DNA of 14,773 bases from an uncultured Clostridia bacterium (GTDB taxonomy: Bacteria; Bacillota; Clostridia; Christensenellales; CAG-917). Position numbers and translations under genes: made by a program. Location of the stretch: the NCBI GenBank assembly GCA_947629635.1, contig CANREO010000014.1, positions 1-14,773 on the forward strand. Direction: 5' to 3'. Shown here piece by piece: positions 1-7,331 of the stretch. The notes under the pieces are model-generated. The model was not told the origin of the DNA, did not search any database, and worked only from the letters and a program-made list of their open reading frames with translations. The stretch's first letter is position 1, and each line of letters starts with the position of its first letter.

Positions 1-2588
1 GCCTTATAAAGCAAACTTACTATCATTGCATTTATGCAACAACTTTTTCCGGCGCCCGTCGTGCCGGCGATGACTATGTGAGGCAGTTTGTCTACATTGC
101 CGAGGATCACGTTGCCCTCTATATCCTTGCCTATGGCAAATGTGTCGCAACCGTGCGATTTGTTGAATTCCGGAGAATTTATCAATTCGCCAAGCGTAAC
201 CATGCCGACTTTCTTATTCGGCACCTCTATGCCTACTGCGTCTTTGCCGGGCACGGGCGCAAGGATGCGCACATAGCTTGTGGTCTGCAACTTCATGGAG
301 ATATCTTTGTCAAGCGTTGTGATATAGGATACGTTTTTGCCCCTCGGCATCTCCACCTTCAGATCATATCTTGTAAATGCCGGGCCGACACAGACGTCAA
401 CGACCTCGCTCTTTATGTTGTATTCGGCAAGTTTTCCTACAATCTTTTGTTTGATATCTTCGTAGTCCACGCCCTGATCCACAGGCGGAGGCGGAGGATC
501 CAACAAGGAGACCGGAGGCGCGATATACGGTTTGCGAGGCTTTTCAATGGCCTGCGCTCTTTCGATCTCCTGTTCAATGCTAAACTGCACGGTGCGCTCC
601 GACGAAGATCCGAGTCCGCGCTCTTTTGCCGCCTTTATCTTTTCGGCGTTCATGGCATTTTCACGATCTATGCGCGGCGTTTCCTTAACCGATTTTTTGA
701 TATTTTCTATGCGCGAGGCGATTTCGTTTTGTTCGATATCTCTACCGGATTGATGCGCTATATCCGTCGTCGCCTGTATGGCGGAACGGGACATATTTCC
801 CGCCGTCACTTCTCTCCTTATAGGAGCCGGCTCGCCGGGCGCGTCGCCGCCGACAGTGGGCGCCTCGTCCTTGTATTTTACCTTTGGTATGTCAAAGTTA
901 AAAGCCTGCTGTTCATATACGGGTGCCTTGGGCGGTTCCGCCTGCTTCACGGGTTCGGGCCTTGAGGCTTGCACAAATGTTCCGGCAAAAGCGCGAGGTA
1001 TCTTTAGTTCGTTCGCATTTTCTCTGCCGCCGCTTTCGGAGCCTTCTGCCGTCTCCTTATGTTCTGTAGAAACACTATTTGTAGGACGGTGAGTCAAATC
1101 GGCTTTTTGTTCGGTTTGCGCCGCGTCTTCGACCGGTTCTTTTGCGACATCTTTCTCGGATTTTTCATACGCCTCGGCTTCGTCCATTTGGGATTTGGGC
1201 GCAACGGCTTTTTCTTCGCTTTCGGAGTTTGCCCTATTCACCGCGCCCAACATGCCGACGTTCACCTTGGACTGTTCTACCGCTTCTTGAGCGCGCAATA
1301 CAGTGGGATTTATGGCTTCGTGCGAAAGTTTGCGCGTAGGTTTGATCACTTCGGGCTTTTCATCCGCGTTGACCGCGTCGTCGGTCAACGGCGCGCTGCG
1401 CACTTCGTTCGTTTCGTAAATAGCTTTGCCGAAAAAGTTGCCGGAATTATTGTAGATCGGATCTCTAAACGGACCGCTCTGAGGCTTGCTTTCCTCCGTC
1501 GAATCGCGCTGAGCTCTATGTTTCGAAATAAATTGGCTCGTCGCGCTCTCCTGTGCGCCGTCAATACCCAATTTTCTCAAAAGTTCGTCTCTTCTCTCCG
1601 CCGAGAAAGGCGTGATCGGAGTGATATTTTGCGAAGACGCGTTGATGCCTCTCACCGCTTGATATCTGTCCAACTTGTCATCGCCCGGCTCTCCTCCGAA
1701 GAGAATATCTTTAGCAAGCCCCTGCTGTGAATAATCACGAGTAGGAGGAGGAGCTATCGCATCGTCCTCATATCCGCCGTTTAGGTTAGGGTAAAAAGGA
1801 TTGAAAGAGCCGAGAGGTCTATAGCCTTGCGAGCCGACCGCGTTTTTGCCTCCGCCTACAGGCATCGGATCGCCCTCGACGGGTACTACGTACAACCTTT
1901 CGCCGCTATTCGCGGATTGGGAGAAGTCCGTTAGCGCCGCCTCGCGCTGTTTGCCGATTATATCGCGTCTACGCACTCTTTGCGGACGCGTCTTGACTTC
2001 CGCTTCGCGCTTAGGCGTGCGCTCACGCGGAACACGCGCCTGTTTGGGGCTCCGCTCCGCTTTGGACGCCGCCGTATACGTGACGTTGCGTCTCATAGTC
2101 GGAATAAGCGAAAACAGCGCAAGCACAAAAAACGCTGCGCAAGCGATCACAAGCGCGCCGACCGTCGTAGTGACCTTCATCAAAGGGAAAGACGCTATGC
2201 CGAAAAGCATGCCTCCGGCCGTATTGGTGTTGCGATAACAAGCCAAAAGATATTCGCCGTATTTGGCGCCGATGATATTGGCGCTTGAAGTATATATCTG
2301 CAAGGCGTAAATGCCCAAAATCAGCAGACCGAAATAAACCAAAGCGCGCGAGGGACGCTGTCTCACGGGGACGCCGAAGGTTATCGCCACGCCGGCAACG
2401 ATGCCGATGAGAGCGTAAGCAAAAGCGGCAAGTCCGAAAAAGCCTATCGCAAAACTCTTCACCATGGCGCCGACGCCGCCGAACGCACCGACTTCGCATA
2501 GGAAAAAGAAGAGCGAAACAATGATCAACAATATTCCGCCTGCAATTCTGCTGCCTCTGTTTGCCTTTGCCTGTCTGGTATCCGTCAC
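1..2588 (-). CDS. ftsK: DNA translocase FtsK/SpoIIIE, N-terminal 862 residues (3' end outside window)
   Basis: Membrane-anchored hexameric ATPase that pumps DNA at the division or sporulation septum. The frame stays open from a GTG start at 2588 to the window edge. The start is chosen because GTGGGTGAT, a good match to the anti-16S consensus, ends 3 bases upstream; another in-frame GTG lies at 2600 and a stop at 2619-2621. The N-terminus has four or five membrane segments (about residues 15-31, 43-70, 82-99 and 140-162, with a weaker one near 120-135). A basic stretch (165-200) follows, then a very long low-complexity linker rich in E, K, R, Q, P and S to about residue 715. The FtsK alpha/beta region begins after a run of five prolines and includes VGPAFTRYDLK and VRILAPVPGK. 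The Walker A motif GTTGAGKS is at 842-849, next to HIVIAG. Walker B and the DNA-reading gamma domain lie outside the window. The linker is far longer than in Bacillus SpoIIIE. Family call is very secure; ftsK versus spoIIIE cannot be separated. Confidence 0.95.
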   Translation of the reverse strand, partial: MTDTRQAKANRGSRIAGGILLIIVSLFFFLCEVGAFGGVGAMVKSFAIGFFGLAAFAYALIGIVAGVAITFGVPVRQRPSRALVYFGLLILGIYALQIYTSSANIIGAKYGEYLLACYRNTNTAGGMLFGIASFPLMKVTTTVGALVIACAAFFVLALFSLIPTMRRNVTYTAASKAERSPKQARVPRERTPKREAEVKTRPQRVRRRDIIGKQREAALTDFSQSANSGERLYVVPVEGDPMPVGGGKNAVGSQGYRPLGSFNPFYPNLNGGYEDDAIAPPPTRDYSQQGLAKDILFGGEPGDDKLDRYQAVRGINASSQNITPITPFSAERRDELLRKLGIDGAQESATSQFISKHRAQRDSTEESKPQSGPFRDPIYNNSGNFFGKAIYETNEVRSAPLTDDAVNADEKPEVIKPTRKLSHEAINPTVLRAQEAVEQSKVNVGMLGAVNRANSESEEKAVAPKSQMDEAEAYEKSEKDVAKEPVEDAAQTEQKADLTHRPTNSVSTEHKETAEGSESGGRENANELKIPRAFAGTFVQASRPEPVKQAEPPKAPVYEQQAFNFDIPKVKYKDEAPTVGGDAPGEPAPIRREVTAGNMSRSAIQATTDIAHQSGRDIEQNEIASRIENIKKSVKETPRIDRENAMNAEKIKAAKERGLGSSSERTVQFSIEQEIERAQAIEKPRKPYIAPPVSLLDPPPPPVDQGVDYEDIKQKIVGKLAEYNIKSEVVDVCVGPAFTRYDLKVEMPRGKNVSYITTLDKDISMKLQTTSYVRILAPVPGKDAVGIEVPNKKVGMVTLGELINSPEFNKSHGCDTFAIGKDIEGNVILGNVDKLPHIVIAGTTGAGKSCCINAMIVSLLYK

Positions 2589-2622
2589 AACATCACCCAC
2601 ATAAATATATTCAGTAGTTTAT

Positions 2623-2651
2623 ATATTATCATAGCGGCCGATAAAATACAA
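2623..2651 (-). promoter_or_regulatory. Probable sigma-A promoter of ftsK
   Basis: On the minus strand, TTGTAT (2646-2651) is followed after 17 bases by TAATAT (2623-2628) preceded by TGA, which resembles an extended -10. It lies between the mlpA terminator and the GTG start of ftsK, predicting a leader of about 28 bases that contains the Shine-Dalgarno sequence. Confidence 0.5.
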
Positions 2652-2672
2652 GTATATATGCCATAATTTCGC

Positions 2673-2699
2673 AAAAAAATTCCGCCGAAAACGACGGAA
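2673..2699 (-). terminator. Rho-independent terminator after mlpA
   Basis: Read on the minus strand, TTCCGTCG and CGGCGGAA form an 8-bp stem (one G-U pair) around a TTTT loop, followed directly by seven T residues. It lies about 75 bases past the mlpA stop and separates mlpA from ftsK. Confidence 0.9.
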
Positions 2700-2772
2700 A
2701 TTTTGTGAGCGATCATAGTGATTTTACATCGGATTTTTCTTATTGGCGGCTTTAATGTGCGCCAACGTGATG

Positions 2773-4047
2773 TTAAACTGTGCGTTGCGCATTTTTCATG
2801 ACGTCAAGCAGATTTATATCGGTCTTTGGAGATACCAGGCTTGCGCACATTTTGTCAAAGTCGAAAATATATCGTGCGACATCGTCGATATCCTCCTTCG
2901 TCACGCCGTCGATTTCGTCTATTTTGGCGTCGAAGTCATACAATTTGCCTGTCATTATTGCGTGCGTACCGAACGTACGCATCATAGCGGAACTGCTTTC
3001 CTGTCCCAAAACAAGCGAAGTCTTCAACTGTTCCTTTCCCTTTTTAAGCTCCTCATCGCTGACTCCGTCCGTAAGCAGGATATCTATTTCGCGCCTTATA
3101 GCTCTCGCCGCTTTTTCCGCATTGGATGGGTTCGTGGACGTATAGATGACATAAGCGCCGCCGCTTTCATATGTTGAAGGATACCCCATCACGGTGTAGC
3201 ACAGCCCCAACTTTTCCCTTACGGATTGGAAAAGCCGCGACGACATCTCCATACAAAATATGGCAGTCATCAACTTTACTGCGGTAAGGCGCCTATCATC
3301 GTATTTATAACACGGAAATGCAAAAGCCAAGTGTGATTGCTCGATATGCTTTCGCCGCGCAATATACCCGTGACGCGGCATCGGTTCGGACGCATGCGAA
3401 TTTTCTTCGCATGCCTTATCAAATTGGCTTTCAAAGTAGGTTTTTACGAGTTCTATCGCGCTCTTTTCGGTCAAATTGCCTGCAATCGAAAGCACGGTGT
3501 TGGACGGTACGTAATGCTTTTTATGATAGGCATGAAGCGCGGCGGAGTCCATATTTTCAAGAGTACGCTTATTGCCGAGAATGGGTTTTTCGAGAGCGTT
3601 GCCCTTAAAAAATTCGGTAAACAAATTTTCTATGCATACGTCGTCGGGAGTATCTTCGCTTTCGTTTATCTCCTCGATGACAACGCGACGCTCCTTTTCC
3701 AACTCATCGGGATCGAATGTCGGATTGAAATACAAATCGCTGAGCACTTCCGCGCATTTTTGCGCGTTGCTGTCCAAAGAAATGGTATAAAAACACGTAT
3801 AACTCTTGGCCGTATAAGCGTTTATTTGCGCGCCTATGCTGTCTATCTCGTTGACGATGTCGAAACTGCTGCGCGTAGTCGTCCCCTTAAAGACCATATG
3901 CTCGATAAAATGCGAAATACCGGCTTGTTCCTTCGGTTCTTTAACAACTCCTGCGCCCACAAATACTCCAATTGCCACCGAACGCACGGCGGGATTTTGT
4001 ACCAATACAAGTTTGAGGCCGCTTTGAAATGTAATCAGTTTTTGCAT
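2773..4047 (-). CDS. mlpA: M16 family zinc metallopeptidase (MlpA-like)
   Basis: Predicted zinc peptidase of the M16 (pitrilysin/mitochondrial processing peptidase) family, the small single-unit type of about 410-430 residues found in Firmicutes. The inverted zinc motif HFIEH is at residues 46-50 and the distal glutamate sits in VVIEEI (about 125-126), the expected roughly 76 residues later. The C-terminal half has the usual inactive M16 repeat, including SRLFQSVREKLGLCY. I chose the ATG at 4047, giving MQKLITFQSG, because it lines up with the start of B. subtilis MlpA as I remember it, and because an extended -10 box occupies 4054-4059. In-frame ATGs at 4053 and 4065 would put that box inside the gene. 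No Shine-Dalgarno sequence precedes any of them. In B. subtilis, mlpA lies downstream of rpsO, pnpA and ylxY; here the deacetylase is inverted. The physiological substrate is unknown. Family assignment is secure. Confidence 0.95.
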   Translation of the reverse strand: MQKLITFQSGLKLVLVQNPAVRSVAIGVFVGAGVVKEPKEQAGISHFIEHMVFKGTTTRSSFDIVNEIDSIGAQINAYTAKSYTCFYTISLDSNAQKCAEVLSDLYFNPTFDPDELEKERRVVIEEINESEDTPDDVCIENLFTEFFKGNALEKPILGNKRTLENMDSAALHAYHKKHYVPSNTVLSIAGNLTEKSAIELVKTYFESQFDKACEENSHASEPMPRHGYIARRKHIEQSHLAFAFPCYKYDDRRLTAVKLMTAIFCMEMSSRLFQSVREKLGLCYTVMGYPSTYESGGAYVIYTSTNPSNAEKAARAIRREIDILLTDGVSDEELKKGKEQLKTSLVLGQESSSAMMRTFGTHAIMTGKLYDFDAKIDEIDGVTKEDIDDVARYIFDFDKMCASLVSPKTDINLLDVMKNAQRTV

Positions 4048-4053
4048 GCGCAT

Positions 4054-4081
4054 ATTATAGCACATAGTTTTTATTAGGCAA
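4054..4081 (-). promoter_or_regulatory. Extended -10 promoter of mlpA, predicted leaderless
   Basis: On the minus strand, TTGCCT (4076-4081) is followed after 16 bases by a perfect TATAAT (4054-4059) carrying the extended element TGC. Seven bases past the -10 is position 4047, the A of the chosen mlpA ATG, so the transcript would begin at the start codon. Confidence 0.65.
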
Positions 4082-4095
4082 ACATATTTTATAAC

Positions 4096-4818
4096 ATGAA
4101 AGAATCATATTTCCGTGCTTTTTGGGCAAATTTTGTCATAGTATCCGTATTGACGCTCACTTTCGCGGTCGCCATCATAGCAGCATTGCCCTCGGATCTT
4201 CAATCCAAAGCGGTCAACAACGCAATATATCGCGGCGACGACAACGGCCAAAGCGTCGCTTTGATGTTCAATGTGTATGAGCGTGCGGACAATGTAGAAA
4301 AAATCGCGGATATTTTGGAGCAGCACGATGCAAACGCCACATTTTTTATAGGCGGATGCTGGGCGGCAAAAAACCCGGATCCTCTGCTTCGTCTTGCTTC
4401 GATGGGCGCGGAAATAGGCAATCACGGATATCTGCATCGCGACCACGCAAAATTATCCGTGCAGGAGAATATAAGCGAAATAAGTCTTACCTCGCGCCTC
4501 ATAGACGGCATACTGAGCGACCTGCCCGACTATGTCGACAGCAAACTTTTCGCTCCGCCCTCGGGGAGCCTCGGCAACTCGATGTTCGACGCCTGCGAGC
4601 AACTCGGATACCGCGTGATCATGTGGACGCGAGATACCATAGATTGGCGCGATCACGACGCCGATCTGATTTTCGAGCGTGCCGTTAAAGACATTTCCGC
4701 AGGAGACCTTATCCTTATGCACCCCACCGACTGCACCGTGGAGGCCCTTCCGCGCATCCTCGAATACATAGATTCTATCGGCCTCAGAGCCGATAAAGTG
4801 AGCCTCTGCATCAATTAA
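4096..4818 (+). CDS. YlxY-like polysaccharide deacetylase-family protein, membrane anchored, altered NodB motif 1
   Basis: Carbohydrate esterase 4 (NodB) homology protein of 240 residues. One N-terminal membrane segment (about 10-30) should place the catalytic fold outside the membrane. Motif 2 is present as HGYLH (H110, H114), motif 3 as FAPPSG (152-157, with Ala where active enzymes usually have Arg), motif 4 as DTIDW (180-184) and motif 5 as LMHPTD (207-212). Motif 1, normally TFDDG and holding the catalytic base and a metal ligand, reads MFNVY (57-61), so both aspartates are missing. Deacetylase activity is therefore doubtful; a binding or structural role in wall or spore-coat biology is possible. 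The position between the pnp region and mlpA matches ylxY of B. subtilis, but that gene faces the same way as its neighbours and this one is inverted. No Shine-Dalgarno sequence precedes the ATG. Fold is secure, activity is not. Confidence 0.88.
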   Translation: MKESYFRAFWANFVIVSVLTLTFAVAIIAALPSDLQSKAVNNAIYRGDDNGQSVALMFNVYERADNVEKIADILEQHDANATFFIGGCWAAKNPDPLLRLASMGAEIGNHGYLHRDHAKLSVQENISEISLTSRLIDGILSDLPDYVDSKLFAPPSGSLGNSMFDACEQLGYRVIMWTRDTIDWRDHDADLIFERAVKDISAGDLILMHPTDCTVEALPRILEYIDSIGLRADKVSLCIN

Positions 4819-4870
4819 ATTTAATTCATACATAATTGACTCCGCCGCAGAATACTTTTCTTTACGCGGC

Positions 4871-4952
4871 GTTCGAGTCCCTTGACCAATAAAAAAACAA
4901 TCTATCTCGGTTCAAGATAGATTGCTTTTGGTACCCCCATAGGGACTCGAAC
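4871..4952. repeat. 12-bp inverted repeat matching the T-arm of the adjacent tRNA-Glu
   Basis: GTTCGAGTCCCT at 4871-4882 on the plus strand is an exact inverted copy of the T-arm segment of tRNA-Glu (4941-4952). The plus copy ends in TGACCA like a tRNA 3' end, but the acceptor strand is too short and the T stem does not pair, so it is not a tRNA gene. A separate GC hairpin, CGCCGC/GCGGCG with a 17-base loop (4843-4871), abuts it. This stretch is the 3' flank of the deacetylase gene. Confidence 0.6.
4891..4924 (-). terminator. Rho-independent terminator of tRNA-Glu, possibly bidirectional
   Basis: A perfect 10-bp stem, CAATCTATCT with AGATAGATTG, encloses a 7-base loop. On the minus strand it is followed by seven T residues, right after the tRNA 3' end. 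On the plus strand it is followed by CTTTTGG, so it may also end the convergent deacetylase transcript weakly. Confidence 0.88.
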
Positions 4953-5003
4953 CCTAGATTCCGCCGTGAGAGGGCGACGTCTTAACCGCTTGACCATGAG
5001 GGC
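4929..5003 (-). tRNA. tRNA-Glu (anticodon CTC)
   Basis: A 75-base tRNA with CCA encoded. The acceptor GCCCTCA pairs with TGGGGGT (two G-U pairs), the discriminator is A, the D arm contains GGTCAAGCGGTTAAGAC and the T arm is TAGGG-TTCGAGT-CCCTA. The anticodon stem CGCC/GGCG carries loop CTCTCAC, giving anticodon CTC, which reads GAG. The overall sequence closely resembles Bacillota tRNA-Glu, which usually has TTC. It has its own promoter and terminator. Confidence 0.95.
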
Positions 5004-5021
5004 ATGACGAGCGTTGGATTG

Positions 5022-5050
5022 ATAATATCATAAATAATAAATTAGCGCAA
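5022..5050 (-). promoter_or_regulatory. Promoter of tRNA-Glu
   Basis: On the minus strand, TTGCGC (5045-5050) and TATTAT (5022-5027) are separated by exactly 17 bases, placing the start point about 12 bases before the mature tRNA 5' end. It lies downstream of the pnp terminator, so the tRNA appears to be an independent unit. Confidence 0.55.
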
Positions 5051-5084
5051 GCGAATTTTGTATAATTTGCATTATTTTGTATAA

Positions 5085-5117
5085 TAAAAAATCCCCCTCT
5101 CGTTTTCACAAGAGAGG
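5085..5117 (-). terminator. Rho-independent terminator after pnp
   Basis: Read on the minus strand, CCTCTC and GAGAGG pair around a 10-base loop (TTGTGAAAAC), followed by GGG and ATTTTTT. It begins 21 bases after the pnp stop codon. Confidence 0.85.
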
Positions 5118-5138
5118 AATTTGATCGAATTTTGCAAT

Positions 5139-7253
5139 TTACGCTTTTTTGACAATCTCTTTGAGGCGCAAGTCTACGCGATGCTTCTCGTCGATCTTTA
5201 TGACCTTTACAAGCACGATGTCGCCCACATTGACAACATCCGTCACCTTTTCGACGCGTTCCTTGGAAAGCTTGGAAATATGCACCATTCCGTCTTTACC
5301 GGGCGCAAAGTTGACATTGGCGCCGAATTGGCCCTTCTCGTTTTCCATGATCTTTGTGACAATACCTTCATAAACGTCACCGACTTCGACGTCTCTGACA
5401 ATAGCGTCAATAATAAGGCGCGCTTTTTTGATCGCCGCTTCGTCGTTGGAAGCGACAAGCACCGTGCCGTCGTCGCTGATGTCGATTTTGACGCCTGTAT
5501 CATCGATGATTTTGTTGATGGTCTTGCCGCTCTTGCCTATGATATCGCCGATCTTATCGGGATCCACGGAGAAGGATACGATCTTGGGCGCCCACTTGCT
5601 CAACTCTGCGCGAGGCTTGTCAAGCACAGCGGTCATCTTGCCGAGGATCTCGAGTCTGCCGCGTCTCGCCTGTTCCAGCGCGCGACGGAGGATCGTCTCG
5701 TCTATACCCTTGATCTTGATGTCCATTTGTATTGCCGTAATACCCTCGGATGTTCCCGCAACTTTGAAGTCCATATCTCCGAGGAAGTCCTCAAGACCTT
5801 GAATGTCGGTAAGCACGGCGACTTTGTTTTCCGCTTCGTTCTTGATGAGACCCATCGCTATGCCGGCTACGGGAGCCTTGATAGGCACACCCGCGTCCAT
5901 AAGAGCAAGCGTGCTGCCGCAAACAGAAGCCTGGGATGTGGAGCCGTTGGAACTCAATATATCGGAAACAGTACGGATCGCATATGGAAATTCCTCTTCG
6001 CTCGGCAACACGGGCTCGAGCGCGCGTTCTGCCAAAGCGCCGTGTCCGATCTCACGCCTGCCGGGGCTCTTGAGCGACTTGGCTTCGCCTGTGGAATAGC
6101 CGGGCATATTGTATTGATGCATATATCTCTTGTAATAGTCGTCGTCAAGGCCTTCCAATCTTTGCGCTTCCGAAATAGTGCCGAGAGTGCATGTTGTCAT
6201 CGCTTGAGTCTGACCTCTTGTGAATATCGCGCTGCCATGGACTCTTGGGAGCATGCCTACCTCGCACCAAATGGGACGGATCTCCTCAAGCGACCTGCCG
6301 TCCGGACGAACGCCTTTGTCGAGTATTTTGGCACGCACCTTCTCCTTTTTGAGATAATAGAGGCTGTCCAGGATAAACTTGACCTTCTTGGGCTCGTCGT
6401 TGAAACTGTCCGCAAAGTGGGCAAGCACATCTTCGTTGAGTGCGTCTTCTCTCGCCTCGCGCTCGTAGCGCTCGAATGCTTCCAACACATAATCCATTTT
6501 GGCGTCCGCATAAGCGCGTACGGCGGCGTCTATGTCCTCCGGGACATGTTCCAACTCGATGTCCCTCTTGGGCTTGCCGATTTCGGCCTGAATTTGTTCT
6601 ATGAAAGCGACGATCTTTTTGATTTCTTCATGTCCGAACATGATAGCGCCGAGCATTTCCTCTTCGCTGATGATCTCTGCGCCTGCCTCGACCATCATGA
6701 TAGCGTCCTTAGTACCGCTGAGGTTGAGCGTAAGGCGTGATTTTGCGCGTTGCTCGCTGTCGGGATTGATGATGTATTTGCCGTCGACCATACCCACTAC
6801 TACCGATCCCGTCGGGCCCGCCCACGGAATGTCCGATATGCTGAGCGCAACGGACGAACCGATCATGCCAAACACCTCCGGCGGAATATTGGTATCCACA
6901 GAAAGGACTGTGGCTATCACAGTCACGTCATTGTAAAGTCCTTTCGGAAACAACGGACGAATGGGACGGTCTATGAGACGCGACGTAAGTATCGCCTTGT
7001 CGCTCGCTCTACCCTCGCGCTTTTTGAAGCCGCCGGGGATCTTGCCTATAGCGTACATTTTTTCCTCATAGTCAACGCTTAATGGGAAAAAGTCCATACC
7101 TTCGCGCGGAGCTTTGCTCATAGTGGCATTCACCATGACCACGGTGTCGCCGCAACGCACTATGCAGGAGCCGTTTGCTTGGCCGCAGTAGGCGCCCGTT
7201 TCAACGATGAGCTCTCTGCCGCCGACTGTTGTCTTGAAAATTTTTCTTTCCAT
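5139..7253 (-). CDS. pnp: Polyribonucleotide nucleotidyltransferase (PNPase)
   Basis: Phosphorolytic 3'-to-5' exoribonuclease of the RNA degradosome; it releases nucleoside diphosphates and can run in reverse. At 704 residues it is full length. First RNase PH core about 1-230, with FFPLSVDYEEKMYAIGKIPG at 55-74; a helical linker; second RNase PH core about 310-550, with SNGSTSQASVCGS (435-447) for phosphate binding and the catalytic region LEDFLGDMDF. D489 and D495 correspond to E. coli D486 and D492. A KH domain (about 556-616) has its GxxG loop as GKSG (573-576), and an S1 domain occupies about 624-696. The start follows AGGAGA, 6 bases upstream of the ATG. It lies 78 bases after rpsO, the conserved bacterial pairing, but a terminator and a second hairpin stand between them. 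No missing residue or frameshift is seen. Confidence 0.98.
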   Translation of the reverse strand: MERKIFKTTVGGRELIVETGAYCGQANGSCIVRCGDTVVMVNATMSKAPREGMDFFPLSVDYEEKMYAIGKIPGGFKKREGRASDKAILTSRLIDRPIRPLFPKGLYNDVTVIATVLSVDTNIPPEVFGMIGSSVALSISDIPWAGPTGSVVVGMVDGKYIINPDSEQRAKSRLTLNLSGTKDAIMMVEAGAEIISEEEMLGAIMFGHEEIKKIVAFIEQIQAEIGKPKRDIELEHVPEDIDAAVRAYADAKMDYVLEAFERYEREAREDALNEDVLAHFADSFNDEPKKVKFILDSLYYLKKEKVRAKILDKGVRPDGRSLEEIRPIWCEVGMLPRVHGSAIFTRGQTQAMTTCTLGTISEAQRLEGLDDDYYKRYMHQYNMPGYSTGEAKSLKSPGRREIGHGALAERALEPVLPSEEEFPYAIRTVSDILSSNGSTSQASVCGSTLALMDAGVPIKAPVAGIAMGLIKNEAENKVAVLTDIQGLEDFLGDMDFKVAGTSEGITAIQMDIKIKGIDETILRRALEQARRGRLEILGKMTAVLDKPRAELSKWAPKIVSFSVDPDKIGDIIGKSGKTINKIIDDTGVKIDISDDGTVLVASNDEAAIKKARLIIDAIVRDVEVGDVYEGIVTKIMENEKGQFGANVNFAPGKDGMVHISKLSKERVEKVTDVVNVGDIVLVKVIKIDEKHRVDLRLKEIVKKA

Positions 7254-7270
7254 ATATATCTCCTATTCTC

Positions 7271-7288
7271 GGGGATTCCGTCATCCCC
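7271..7288 (-). promoter_or_regulatory. Hairpin in the pnp leader
   Basis: GGGGAT and ATCCCC form a 6-bp stem with a 6-base loop, ending about 7 bases before the pnp Shine-Dalgarno sequence. A leader stem-loop is where PNPase autoregulation acts in enterobacteria; that role here is inference. Confidence 0.4.
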
Positions 7289-7299
7289 TGTTATTTCAT

Positions 7300-7325
7300 A
7301 AAAAGGGTGCGGAAAGACCGCACCC
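7300..7325 (-). terminator. Terminator or attenuator between rpsO and pnp
   Basis: On the minus strand, GGGTGCGG and CCGCACCC form a perfect 8-bp stem with a TCTTT loop, followed by TTTTT. It begins 6 bases after the rpsO stop. I see no separate promoter between it and pnp, so pnp probably depends on read-through. Confidence 0.88.
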
Positions 7326-7331
7326 ACACAA

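Noticed and set aside
78..1730. Two plus-strand frames of 295 and 223 codons
   Set aside because: They lie opposite the FtsK core and linker, whose minus-strand frame is continuous for 862 codons and contains the Walker A motif.
4036..4095. A promoter for the plus-strand deacetylase (TATTAT at 4053-4058 or TATTTT at 4085-4090)
   Set aside because: Neither -10 candidate has an acceptable -35 at 16-18 bases, and the first overlaps the mlpA -10 on the other strand.
4836..4888. A second tRNA gene on the plus strand ending in TGACCA
   Set aside because: The T stem does not pair, the 3' acceptor strand is several bases too short, and no anticodon arm can be drawn.
5121..6740. A 539-codon open frame on the plus strand
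   Set aside because: It lies wholly antisense to pnp, which is a complete, motif-perfect gene. The frame is a by-product of codon bias and shows no recognisable family.
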